Source of the DNA: Rhodamnia argentea
Taxonomy: Eukaryota; Streptophyta; Magnoliopsida; Myrtales; Myrtaceae
NCBI RefSeq assembly: GCF_020921035.1
Contig: NC_063156.1
Coordinates: 15,450,501-15,514,500, forward strand
Length of the DNA: 64,000 nt
Direction: 5' to 3'
Shown: piece by piece, positions 11,912 to 21,025 of the stretch
Layout: every line of letters starts with the position of its first letter
Numbering within the stretch: the stretch's first letter is position 1
Position numbers and translations under genes: made by a program
Notes under the pieces: model-generated
What the model saw: the letters and a program-made list of their open reading frames with translations, nothing else
The model's database searches: none
Told to the model about the DNA's origin: nothing

Positions 11912-12802
11912 TTACGCCACCTTGATTAGGTGCGCAAACGTCCGACACCCAGAGGTGTTCAGCTTGTCGAAATATTCAAAGGGAAGTGCCTTGAGGAAAA
12001 GGTCTATTAGTTCTTCTTCGGGGACGGGCGGTTTTACCTGCACGCCCAATGCTCTCCATCTACGAGCGTAGGCGCAAACGGCCTCGTTCTTCCCTTTTGC
12101 GGTTCTCGGAAGGTCCTCTCTAGTAAGGGCGGTCAAGGTATTAAACTTGTATTGCCGAAGGAACTCGTCTGCCCGCTTGTCCCAATCGGCGAGCCTCTCT
12201 GGCTCCAATTCAATGAACCAAGCCAGGGCTGCCCCAAATAGGCTTTCTTGGAATGTATTGACCAGCGGTGGGATGTTGTCGGAGAATTGTGACATTCGGT
12301 GCAAATAATACTTCAAGTGCACCTTGGGACACCCGGTCCCGTTATATTTCCTCACGAAATCCGATTCCTTGTAATCGGGGGGAACTTCAATCTTTTCAAA
12401 TGGCGCGACCTTATCAAATCTCGAAAGTTCATATCCCCGACTTGCCAAACATTCTTCGATCTTAGCAAGCCTTTTGATCTCCTCTTCCATTTTGAGGACT
12501 TGCTTCTCCTTCTTTTCCGGATCTATCACAATGGGAGGATCCTTAGATGGTCGCTCCGGATTCAAAGTGGGATTAGCGGCGGGTGCCGGATTAGCATTTG
12601 CTCCATCGGATGAGCCCGCAGGGGCTTGAGAATTAGGATTAACAGGGTATCTCCCCTGACTTGCAATCATCATCGCCTTCATCTCTGCCACCATTGTGGC
12701 TATCATATTCATTTGGTTCTCCAGATTGCCCACACGAAGTGCGAGTTCTTCCTGGTCCATTCTTAATTTGCGCGTCTTGCTACGAGTCCTCGTGTTTATC
12801 AC
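11912..12802 (-). pseudogene. Ogre gag-pro, first segment: first Gag capsid domain
   Basis: The 296-codon frame starts with an ATG followed by a charged region and a coiled-coil-like segment (QEELALRVGNLENQMNMIAT). A proline-rich linker and a capsid domain of the retrotransposon Gag family follow, from about residue 165 to the end: KYNGTGCPKVHLKYYLHRM, AALAWFIELEPERLADWD, FLRQYKFNT, YARRWRALGVQVKPPVPEEE, KALPFEYFDKL. It ends at a TAA (11,912-11,914) that interrupts a frame otherwise continuous to 8489, about 1,437 codons in total. The product would assemble virus-like particles in the cytoplasm. The start is chosen because it gives the complete N-terminus ahead of the coil. Confidence 0.92.
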
Positions 12803-12997
12803 TCACCTATTTTTCGGAGTATCAAATCAGTATGAAAAATATTAAAGGATTTGGAGACGTTGATCCGCGGTAACTAACTTTTCTACATGTATGCATGAAA
12901 TGCTCATAAAAGGAATAATATGTATTTATTACAAACCAAATTGTTCAAAAGTGTCCAAAAGATAACAAATATGCGAAATCTAAATGGGGGAATAGAT

Positions 12998-14392
12998 CTA
13001 TCCAAGTCGAGGACGCTTCCTCTCTTCTTGCTCTTCTGATCCATCGGAATCCCACAAGTATGGGTCTTCTCCTTCTTCGACATACACTTGCTCCGAATCT
13101 TCGGGAATGTACGGCTCTACTCCCAGTACGTACGGTATTATGTACTCTGGCTCGTAGGACTCCACTTCTTCAATGCGAGGAGATACGCACTCGGGTACAT
13201 ATGGCTCAACCATTGATTGGCGATACTCCTTAAACTTCTGGATATACTCCTTGGAGGCCCTATGAATGTTCATCTCGTCATCCAAATAATCCGGCCATTC
13301 AACTTGTTGTAACGGGGAGTTCTTCAAAGCATGGAGAATAAGCTTAATCCGAGATCGATACAACTTCTTTGATTCCTTGGTGAGCTTTCCTCGTGTCAAA
13401 TCAAACGAGAAAACCCCGAGACAAACATCCGGCGACACCTCTTGTAGAACTCCAAATTGCCTCACCACTCGGATGGGGTAATACGCCACAGCACAAGTAT
13501 ATCCCAATAAGGGGATAGGGCTATCTTCAACACCAATAATGCGAGCCTCCACAATCTTAGGCCAAGTCAAACGCCATCTAATGTGCTCGGGCTTCAAATT
13601 GTCCAATAGCTCAACCCACTTCTTGAACGAGTATTTGGGTACAAGGGATTGACACTTGAATAAGGATTTAAAAGGGTGAACGTGCTCATTGATCTCATAA
13701 CACCCCACTCGGAGTTGAAAAGTTTTCATATGAGAAGTGAACCACATGTGGAGTAATCCGTTAGATGCTTGGAAAACGGCATTTTTGGAAGTTTTAGAAC
13801 GGTTTAGGGAGAGAAAGGTCTCGGCTAAAATCATGTACGAATAATTCCAACGACAACATGCTTGTCTGACTATATGGACTATAGAAGGGTCAAAAGTGGT
13901 CCTTGAGGTTGGGAATATGACGAATGCAAAGAAAGCCAAAATAAACACCTTTCTCGATTTATGACCGGTTTCGGTGGGTAGAGAGGAATAATTGTCAAAA
14001 AGGAATGAGAATGTAAATTTGCCAAAATTGGACTTATAAACTTTTTCTATCTCGGAAGTTTTAAGACGAAGAAAGCTCGATAAAGAACGAGTAGAGTCCA
14101 TGTCTAAAGGGGGTTGAGCTATACGTTCGTCAAACCCGGCCCCGATAATAGCGGTGTATTCCTCAAGCGTAGGGTTTAATTCTAAACCTTGGAAGTTAAA
14201 TGTCATTGTGCGCGTGTCCCATGCCTTGGCTACCGCTTGAATGAGGGCCGGTTGATATTCCACTTTGATCGGGTCCACTAATCGTCCCAAACATCCTTCA
14301 ACGTAGGCCTTGTTGATGATGTCGAGGCGATCCCACCATATAGAAAGCTCCTTGCGCGGCATCGGGATGACTTTGATGTCTCCATTCCCCAT
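12998..14392 (-). CDS. Ogre ORF1, DUF7745-like accessory protein, intact 464 codons
   Basis: This open frame lies between the leader and gag, the position of the extra ORF1 that marks Ogre elements, and resembles the plant family annotated as DUF7745. Diagnostic stretches are RLVDPIKVEYQPALIQAVAK, MTFNFQGLELNPTLEEYTAI, WRLTWPKIVEARI and PDYLDDEMNIHRASKEYI. The C-terminus (residues about 400-464) is rich in Glu, Pro and Tyr with repeated EPY/EPE motifs and ends in basic KRPRLG. The layout 'compare day-mass-type helices plus TPTLEEY' is loosely like the plant mobile domain. Function is unknown. Unlike gag-pol it contains no stop or frameshift. The ATG at 14,392 gives the conserved N-terminus. 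Confidence 0.8.
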   Translation of the reverse strand: MGNGDIKVIPMPRKELSIWWDRLDIINKAYVEGCLGRLVDPIKVEYQPALIQAVAKAWDTRTMTFNFQGLELNPTLEEYTAIIGAGFDERIAQPPLDMDSTRSLSSFLRLKTSEIEKVYKSNFGKFTFSFLFDNYSSLPTETGHKSRKVFILAFFAFVIFPTSRTTFDPSIVHIVRQACCRWNYSYMILAETFLSLNRSKTSKNAVFQASNGLLHMWFTSHMKTFQLRVGCYEINEHVHPFKSLFKCQSLVPKYSFKKWVELLDNLKPEHIRWRLTWPKIVEARIIGVEDSPIPLLGYTCAVAYYPIRVVRQFGVLQEVSPDVCLGVFSFDLTRGKLTKESKKLYRSRIKLILHALKNSPLQQVEWPDYLDDEMNIHRASKEYIQKFKEYRQSMVEPYVPECVSPRIEEVESYEPEYIIPYVLGVEPYIPEDSEQVYVEEGEDPYLWDSDGSEEQEERKRPRLG

Positions 14393-14803
14393 GATCTAAA
14401 AAATGCAAAAATGATGATCCTAAAGTCAATTACCACGGATTTAATATGAATATGCATGAAATGTGATGCAAATGCACTAACCAAATTCCATGTCATCTTT
14501 TGGTAACATGAGGGTCAACTACTCCCATTTGACCCAAATAAGCCAAATAGGGTAGTTATGGACCTAATCTCACCCAAAGATGGCATGTAATTGATTAGGA
14601 TCGTTTAAGCGTAATCGGGGTAAAAAGTCGCTTTTACAACTCCAAATTTGTCTACTTATAAAATTCACAAGTCTAGTACAATAAAGTCGAAAGAGATAGG
14701 ACATAATAGCATCTAAAGATGTTCGGACTACAAATGTAAATGAAAGTACACAATTGACTCAAAATGTATTGAACCCTAGAAAATGCCCTAAAGTCATACT
14801 AAA
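14393..14803 (-). other. Spacer between the leader ORF and ORF1 of the Ogre element
   Basis: This is AT-rich sequence with no convincing frame or motif. It separates the short leader ORF from ORF1. Confidence 0.5.
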
Positions 14804-15189
14804 CTAGATAGTTGAAGTAGTGTCTTCATCGGATGAGATCTCCACTATCTCAGGAAGCGCGATATCTTCTTCATCATCGGAGGATATGGTGATGACCTCC
14901 TTCTTCTTAATTGGGGAGTGCTTTGGGGTCGTCTTGATTGCACGAGGTTTCTTCATCAATTTCATGTATAACTCCCAAATTCTCTCTTTTTCGCACTTGA
15001 TTTCCAAATGGCGTCCACAACGAGTATAATCGCACCTCTCGCCACGAGTGCGGTTCCGTCCATTGAGCTCCCCCGTCCACGGATAAATCCAAAGACTTGA
15101 AAAGTAGCGGGTACTCGGTCCTTGCGTCGAATGGTCTTCCGCTCCCATGTGAATACATCGGGGACATCAACATAACTTCGGGGCGCCAT
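14804..15189 (-). CDS. Short leader ORF(s) upstream of ORF1, unknown product
   Basis: A 75-codon frame starts with ATG at 15,189 (MAPRSYVDVPDVFTWERK) and ends near 14,965. An overlapping frame from about 15,148 continues to 14,804 and ends in an acidic serine-rich tail, with ITISSDDEEDIALPE and VEISSDEDTT as two similar units. The first frame's conserved-looking start and the second frame's charged tail may be one protein split by a frameshift near 15,000-15,100. I do not recognise the product. The acidic Ser-Asp motifs resemble interaction or phosphorylation tails, but that is inference. It lies just downstream of the primer-binding region. Confidence 0.35.
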
Positions 15190-15958
15190 CTATCCTAAAA
15201 AGGAAAATTTAACCTTCAACCCCGATCACTTAAACGATCTTACAAATTGTGATGACATGTCGTGAAAATGCATGATATGCAGAATTTAAATTTACAAGTT
15301 CAAAATAAAAAGGGTAAAAAGTCTTACCAACCGACGTTACTCTTTTTTTTGGCTTTTTGGTTTTAGGTATACCAACCGTCCATTTCACATGCGCATGAGA
15401 CAGGTGAGGTTCAATTCTAAAGAAATCAAAAAGGCTCGAGTATGGACCTAAAAAGGCTCCCGCTATACGAATCGATGAGCCGCCCACAAGCGCAATCAAA
15501 CAACAAGTGGGTAGGATCATCAATCTCGCATAGCGAGCGGGATCAAATATGGTCAACCCAAGTGCAATCAAACACAGGAGCTTCGCATACCGATCCCTAT
15601 CTATGGCAACCTATAAGGGTGATTCGCGGCTCAAGTTTAGGCGCTTGTGTGTGCGATCTCGTGATCCTCAAAATATGCAAGACATGCACAGCAGTTTATA
15701 TTCAAAACACCGCTTCAATATGTGTATAAATAAACACACAACCCAAAACACCATATCTGCATCAAAAAGGTTAGCATAGACACCACCCCTTATAACTCCC
15801 ATCTGCATCAACATTTAACACTTTTGTTAGTGGACGTACCTCGCCCTCAAGAGCATCCGTAGAAAGCGGGGTTAGAAAGCATTCAACATTTTTATCGGCT
15901 TAAGTCCTCTTAATGGTTTAGCAACCATAGAGTCCCCGGTGGAGTCGCCGGTTTATCG
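15190..15958 (-). other. 5' untranslated leader of the Ogre element
   Basis: The stretch between the 5' LTR and the first leader ORF shows no coding resemblance. It contains the primer-binding site at its LTR-proximal end and would be expected to hold packaging signals, none of which I can identify. Confidence 0.6.
15931..15950 (-). other. Primer-binding site candidate
   Basis: On the minus strand the sequence CGGCGACTCCACCGGGGACT begins eight bases after the proposed LTR end (GGGTCA). It has the GGCGACTC..GGGGA form found at this position in many plant Tat-type elements, where it pairs with a tRNA 3' end. The first base is C rather than the T expected opposite tRNA CCA. A second GGTGGCGACTCC lies inside the LTR near 16,178-16,188, so the exact site is not certain. 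Confidence 0.55.
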
Positions 15959-17077
15959 TGACCCTCCGGAAAAAATTTTATTTTAATCTCCCAGGATGAA
16001 TAGGGCTAACGAGCCAATCCATTTTTATATGGGTATAACCCCGGTTGTCGGCGGGATTCTTAGGATCGCGGGTCTCTCCCAAGACCCATTACTCGAATCA
16101 CGATGTCGGAGAAAATTTATATCGAACATCGACCTTAGTGTGGTCGGGTGGCATGTGCAATATGTACATGCAATTTGGAGTCGCCACCGATCAATTTATT
16201 GGAGGGTATGATCGAAAAACCCTACCGAGCGGTCGGGAGAAATCGTTCGGTTCTACGAGAACCGGAGATTTTTGAGTCCGGGGACTTGGTTACGCCAAGA
16301 TTTTCATTAACACCCTTTCGGTTACCGATGTTGAGTGATTTTCTAACCTAAGAATTCATGCGGATGAACTTTCGGGTGAGGTAGGGCCTAACGATCTAAG
16401 GTATTCATGCAGATGGGAATTTTACTATTCTAACGTTCACAATCATGAAAATTAAATGCGCAATCAAGATAATCACAACCAATCCAATCAATCAATCAAG
16501 GCTCGATATATCTAAAAATGACCTTATCGGCCCACGTAAATGTCAAATTTGGACTCTTGGGGTAGTTCGGAAAAATTTGGGGCGGAAGGCCCGGAAGGGT
16601 AGAATGGTCATTTTTTGGGGTTCGGGACCCGAAAATCACAAAATCGGGGTCGGGCCAATTGAATGAGGCCATTTCCCATTTTTTGTGATTTTCCAGAATT
16701 TTTCTAATTTTTTTGAATTTTTTATTGATTTTCTAAAAATGTTGGGAATTTTTCGGATCAACATAGATCGAGCCTTCGAAGTCTCAAAAAATTTTTATCC
16801 AGACTTTATGAGTCCCGAATCGATCTATGAATTTTTAGAAATTTTTTATGAAAATCTGGAAATTTTTATGAATTTTCTAAGTATTTTTGGATTTTTTGGA
16901 AATTTTTATGTATTTTATTATTATTTTTTATTATATTCTGGACCGGGTCAACCCGGTCAACCCGGTCCGACCGTTCCCCGACTGCTCACAACACAAAAAT
17001 GACGTCACATGGTATTTATTTCTAATTGTTTTTGGAATTTCTAAACTAATATTCGAATATTCTGATATATAAAATGA

Positions 17078-17560
17078 AATGGACGGCTGAGATCAATCCC
17101 GCATTTAATCTCAACCGTCGACTCCCCTTATTCAAAACGACATCGTGTCGGACACTCTCTGCAAAACGACGCCTTATTTGACTATTGAACCGACGGCCAC
17201 GATTAAATCCTAAGACACGACCTGGGCCGTAGACTCTTCTCTGAACAAAACGACACCATGCCAATTAATACTTCGGACGGTCACGATTAACTTCAAGTCC
17301 GATCTCAGCCGTTCACTAATCTAAGACCTAAACGGCATCTTATGAATTCAAGGTGTGGACGGTCACGATTAACCTAAGATCTAATCTGGACCGCTCATTC
17401 TCTAAACCGCAAAAGGACGACGTAATCACCTATACCCTAAACGGCACCGTTTTGATTTTTATTTTCTGTCTAATATATCTAATATTCGAAAAAAAATACA
17501 AAAATTAGATCCGACGGCCGAGAATTAAACTCCTCGATTTATCCTGGCCGTCAGATCAAG
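17078..17560. repeat. Degenerate repeated inverted motifs in the Ogre LTR
   Basis: Units beginning GACGGYCACGATTAA or similar and ending with its approximate complement (GGCCGT, AGCCGTT, GACCGC) recur near 17,081, 17,191, 17,276, 17,357 and 17,513. They are spaced about 80-110 bp apart. Between them lies an AAACGACRYC-like motif. Each unit could fold as a hairpin. The related LTR relic at 46-46.7 kb carries similar units. Confidence 0.6.
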
Positions 17561-17933
17561 TCCGACTCAGCCTATTCGCGCCAACGACTAGGCCGAGTCA
17601 GCAATGACCTGGACCAATCTACACGCGACACCTGGACTTTTGACCTCTTGACCGAGCCACGTCAATCATCTTCTTCCCCTCGACGACAACAAATGAACGG
17701 CCGAGAGCCCTCCGGCGAGATCCAACGGTGAGATCTCGCCGGAATGGCCTCAAACCAACGCCGATCGACTCGATTTAACCTCTATATTAACATATCTCGG
17801 AATCAAAGCATTTCATCCATAAAATCAACAGAAATCGAGCTCACACATTCTAGTAATCGCAGACCTCAATCTCAACATATAGAGCATAACAATCAAATCA
17901 AAGCTTCAGACACACTTAGATTAGGCCAAGAAT

Positions 17934-17942
17934 ACTTACCTC
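17934..17942 (-). promoter_or_regulatory. Splice-donor-like site in the Ogre LTR (GAGGTAAGT)
   Basis: GAGGTAAGT on the element strand matches the plant 5' splice consensus. The same motif in the same relative order occurs in the diverged LTR relic near 45,869-45,876, about 230 bp after a second donor-like site in both copies. Conservation between diverged copies suggests a role, possibly removing an intron from the leader. This is inference. Confidence 0.4.
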
Positions 17943-18163
17943 GGGCTCCGATCGAGCCCGGAGTTGCCGGATTTTTCTGGTCGAAGTCCGACTAGACCGC
18001 AATGGATTTGAGGTTCGACTCAAGTTTACAGGCAAGATCGATGCAAGGAACGGATGCGATTGTGGTCAGCAAAGCACAAGGACAAAACGCACACAAGAAT
18101 TGCAAGAATCATGCATGAATCAATGCGATGCCATTGATGCTCAGCAGAGAAAATAGAAGTTCG

Positions 18164-18171
18164 ACTCACCT
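18164..18171 (-). promoter_or_regulatory. Splice-donor-like site in the Ogre LTR (AGGTGAGT)
   Basis: AGGTGAGTC on the element strand lies about 250 bp downstream of the TATA box. The relic LTR has CAGGTGAGTCC near 45,636-45,645 in the same context, before GAGCTTC/GAACTTC and CATCAATGGC. It would fall in the transcribed part of the LTR. Confidence 0.4.
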
Positions 18172-18326
18172 CTTTTTGAGATCGCAGGCCGATCCAAGTG
18201 GCTCGATCGCTTTCCGGAGCTGCTATGAAGCTTCTGAAGTGGATCGCGAAGCTTGATTTGCTCTGGATTGGCCCGGCGAGCAATGTACGGTTCGAACTCG
18301 AGATTTCTTCAATGGCGGACACCGAG

Positions 18327-18330
<4 letters not shown>

Positions 18331-18360
<30 letters not shown>
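18331..18360. repeat. CT/GA microsatellite in the Ogre LTR
   Basis: About 15 CT units lie roughly 60 bp downstream of the TATA box on the element strand, so the RNA leader would carry a GA run near its 5' end. Confidence 0.9.
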
Positions 18361-18362
<2 letters not shown>

Positions 18363-18415
18363 TCTGTTTCTGTTCGAGCGCAAATGAACCCCCCTTTCGC
18401 GAATATTCTCCCGAG

Positions 18416-18424
18416 CCTTTTATA
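18416..18424 (-). promoter_or_regulatory. TATA box of the Ogre LTR promoter
   Basis: The element strand reads GGTATAAAAGGCTCGGG here, a near-ideal plant TATA box. Transcription would start about 30 bp further on, around 18,385, followed by the GA run. A degenerate counterpart, GGATAAAAGG, is present in the relic LTR near 45,397. Confidence 0.7.
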
Positions 18425-19689
18425 CCAACTTTCAAATTTTTGGCACGTCGGGCAAGCTTGAGTCGGTGACGATTACACGTGTTTGTCATGTGATTTTTGG
18501 TCGCTTGAGGTCGGACGGCGACGAGTAACTCGGTGAACTCCGTTTGGTTCTCCGTTAGTCGCGAATTGAGCTTGAATTCATGCGTTACGTGAAATGTTGA
18601 CTTTTTTGCCTCGCCGAAGCTTTGACTGCTAATTTCGACCCTCTCCGGCGACGATTGTCTGCGCCGGCGGCGGCAATCGACGGGGTATGACCTGTACCAC
18701 GAAAGCCCTAAGTCAATTTGATCAATTATGGTCGAATTGGTCCCCAATTTAGCCATTGAAATTGATCATCCAAATCTGCAAATGGCTCGTGCGAAAGGTA
18801 GAAGATGACATTGTTTGGACCGGTCCGACCGGTCCGACCGGCGTGGTCGAACCGGTCCGAACCGGTTCGGATAGTGTACATTGCAAAATTTTCAAAATTA
18901 AACAAAATTGGTTGGGAATTTTTGCAATTAAATCTCAAAATTGCACTTAGGGGCCTGGATATTACCTAGAAATGTGGTTTTGCCCAAAATTTCCAATCAA
19001 TTTGCACAAAAACCCCAAATTTTTCTAAGTTGGCAAATTAGGGAAAAATTCAATTGAGTGTCAATTTGACCATATTGGACTATGAGACCTATGCCAATTG
19101 ATTCAGAATGTGTAAAAACCTAGGGGGAGGGTCCAATTTTGCCACGAAAGCCCTTCAATTAAAAGTAATTTCAAAAATTGGCACATTGAAGGACTAAATT
19201 GCAAATATTTTGGGGAATTTTGTGCAATTCGCGCAATTTAGGGTGCAATTGATCAAATTGAAGTTCAAAGGGACTGCAATTGAATGTCTAGACTCTAAAT
19301 GTGCAAAAATTGCAAATAAAAAAACTCAATTGGTATTTTTTGTGCAAATTCAACTCTAGGCATTATGAAGAAACACCTAAAATTGGATTCAATTTTCAAT
19401 TTTTTATGAGGCCAATATGAAAAGGGATTAAAATAAAAATATTGGACATTTTTCTATATTTTTGTGACCTCGAAAAGTATTTTTTATGAATTTTCTAATA
19501 TTTTCTTATTTTCCAAAAATATTTAAAAAAATGTGAAAAATATAAAAAATTATTTTTTGTTCCAAATTGGTTCCTTAGGCTTGACCAAGGCTTCCAATGT
19601 TGATTTTTTAATTTTTTGATTTTTTGTGAATTTTTAGTGAATTTTGGAAAATAAAACTAAAGAAAAATTGATTAAAAATTAGGTGTCAT

Positions 19690-20025
19690 GAGATGTATGC
19701 CAACATCGACGAGCTGGGAGAAAACCGAGCCGTGGCCTTGGAAAAGCTAATGGTTAAAAAACGATGAGTGCCCAAAGCATACAACAAGCATGTGAGAGTT
19801 AAGTGTTTCGAGGTGGGAGATTTGGTCCGGAAAACTATTCTGCCTACAAATCTTGACAACAAAAAGTTCGTCAAATGGTCACCGAAATGGGAAGGACCGT
19901 ATTCGATAACCAATGTTCTCCCAAGAAACGAATATCGATTGATGGAGATTGATGGGAAAGAATTACAACGATCGATCAACATGAAATATTTAAAGAAATT
20001 CTATCCATCTATGTGGGAAAAGTAG
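19690..20025 (+). pseudogene. Integrase C-terminal end of the plus-strand Tat element
   Basis: The frame reads from the Ogre junction (EMYANIDELGENRAVALEKL), through one TGA near 19,765, into KAYNKHVRVKCFEVGDLVRK, KWSPKWEGPYSITNVL, and ends MKYLKKFYPSMWEK with a TAG. The motifs GDLV, W..GPY and the terminal LKKFYP are those of the integrase C-terminal domain of Tat-type polyproteins. The left side is cut off by the Ogre LTR with no shared sequence, so this is an insertion break rather than decay. Only about 110 codons remain. Confidence 0.85.
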
Positions 20026-20134
20026 AGAGGAAATAGGGGGAACAGAATGAGAAAAGTCATTTCATTCCCGGACACCTTTCATACATTTCTCTCTCTCCCT
20101 CGTTCCTTTCCCTCTTTCTTTCTCTCCCTTTCTT

Positions 20135-20138
<4 letters not shown>

Positions 20139-20174
<36 letters not shown>
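20139..20174. repeat. CT microsatellite
   Basis: About 18 CT units follow a looser pyrimidine-rich stretch from about 20,087, just after the integrase stop and just before the end of the antisense ORF. Confidence 0.9.
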
Positions 20175-20177
<3 letters not shown>

Positions 20178-20192
20178 TCTCCGGGTGCACCT

Positions 20193-20939
20193 TCACTTCT
20201 GATTGAGATGCTCCTTGAAGCAGACGACAAAATAACGCAGCCAATCCTCAAGCAAGGTGTTCACCTCCCGAGCACGGTACTTGGCATAGGCCGGTTCGTC
20301 CAACGAAGCTTCCAGGGCATCCTTTTCACCCTATAGCTGTTGAAGGCATGTAATCCGGGCCTGTAGAAGATCATTGGCAGTATCCACCATGGTCTTTAAG
20401 GCCTCGGCAATGACTTCAACAAAGGTCAAAGAACGAGCCTCACAAGCCTCACCCGGTTCGTACTCCCGGCGCTCGGAATCCTTCAAGGACCCTCGCAAAC
20501 GCCGCTAACCGACCTTCAAGCGGTCGGAGACAAGGTTTCTGAGTTGAAAAACACCGAAGTGGGACAAGAGAAGAGCTTTTTGAGCTTTGCAAAGCTCCTT
20601 GTACTCCACTTCTCCATTCTCAACTTCCTCTATCTTGCACCACAGTTCGTGTTCAGCAAGGTCATGCTTGGAAATTGCAACCGCATTTTGTCAAAATCGT
20701 TCGAGCCCATAGTCAAAGGTGACCATGAACTCGTCGTAGGTCGCTTGGAAAGGGTGGTCGGCAGGGACATTCGGTGGCACCGCCCATTTCAAGAAGGAGT
20801 TCAGTTTTTCAAGAGTCTTGGAACGCACCGTCAGCAATGCGTAAGTATAGCCCGGAAGAGAAATAATTTCTTTCCAAAGGGCGGTGAACTCACTGGTGAA
20901 AGGTAAAGGCGAAGAAGCGTAAGAGGTTGTGGGCTTCAT
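20193..20939 (-). pseudogene. Antisense accessory ORF with three in-frame stops, unknown function
   Basis: A frame of 249 codons runs from ATG at 20,939 (MKPTTSYASSPLPFTSEFT) to a TGA at 20,193-20,195. It is broken only by three in-frame stops (TGA, TAG, TAG) and no frameshift. The first 82 residues are open. The rest is rich in Glu, Lys, Leu and Ala and looks helical or coiled (HDLAEHELWCKIEEVENGEV). A TATA box lies about 80 bp upstream of the ATG on the same strand. It is antisense to the retroelement, between pol and the PMD genes. I do not recognise the family; similar antisense ORFs are known downstream of pol in some Tat elements. Confidence 0.5.
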
Positions 20940-21017
20940 ACCGGCAAAAACGAAGGCTCGCTCTCTTATTTCGAGTTTGAGAAGTTTGAATGAGGAATCA
21001 CTTCAAATGAGCCGTGC

Positions 21018-21025
21018 TATTTATA
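21018..21025 (-). promoter_or_regulatory. TATA box for the antisense ORF
   Basis: The minus strand reads CCTATAAATAGCAC, a strong plant TATA box, about 80 bp before the ATG at 20,939. The distance is right for a short 5' leader. It suggests an internal antisense promoter inside the plus-strand element. Confidence 0.5.

Larger units (their letters stand above)
1..19688 (-). mobile_element. Ogre-type (Tat lineage) Ty3/gypsy LTR retrotransposon, nearly complete
   Basis: The first 320 bases and 19,366-19,688 are direct copies, with about seven differences over some 310 aligned bases plus an indel at the outer tip. All retroviral-type reading frames between them run on the minus strand, so 15,959-19,688 is the 5' LTR and 1-320 is the inner end of the 3' LTR, the rest of which lies before the window. 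Ogre features are an extra ORF upstream of gag, gag-pro and pol separated by a probable intron, a second archaeal-type RNase H after RT, a very long LTR and tandem repeats between pol and the 3' LTR. About ten in-frame stops and one frameshift in gag-pol make this copy non-autonomous. It is inserted in the integrase region of another element at 19,689. Confidence 0.93.
15959..19688 (-). repeat. 5' LTR of the Ogre element
   Basis: The outer edge is fixed by similarity to the 3' LTR and by the junction to foreign integrase sequence at 19,689. The inner edge is placed at TGACCC (15,959), so the LTR would start TGAC and end GTCA on its own strand, a short inverted terminal repeat, with the primer-binding site just inside. 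About 3.7 kb is long but usual for Ogre. It contains a TATA box (18,416-18,424), a CT/GA microsatellite, two strong splice-donor-like sites and a block of short inverted repeats. The inner edge cannot be checked against the other LTR, which is cut by the window. Confidence 0.75.

Noticed and set aside
8499..12873. Many plus-strand open frames of 65-138 codons opposite gag-pro
   Set aside because: They are antisense shadows of the long minus-strand frame; none shows a recognisable domain.
20057..20251. Minus-strand frame with Arg-Glu repeats
   Set aside because: It is a translation of the CT microsatellite and surrounding pyrimidine-rich DNA.
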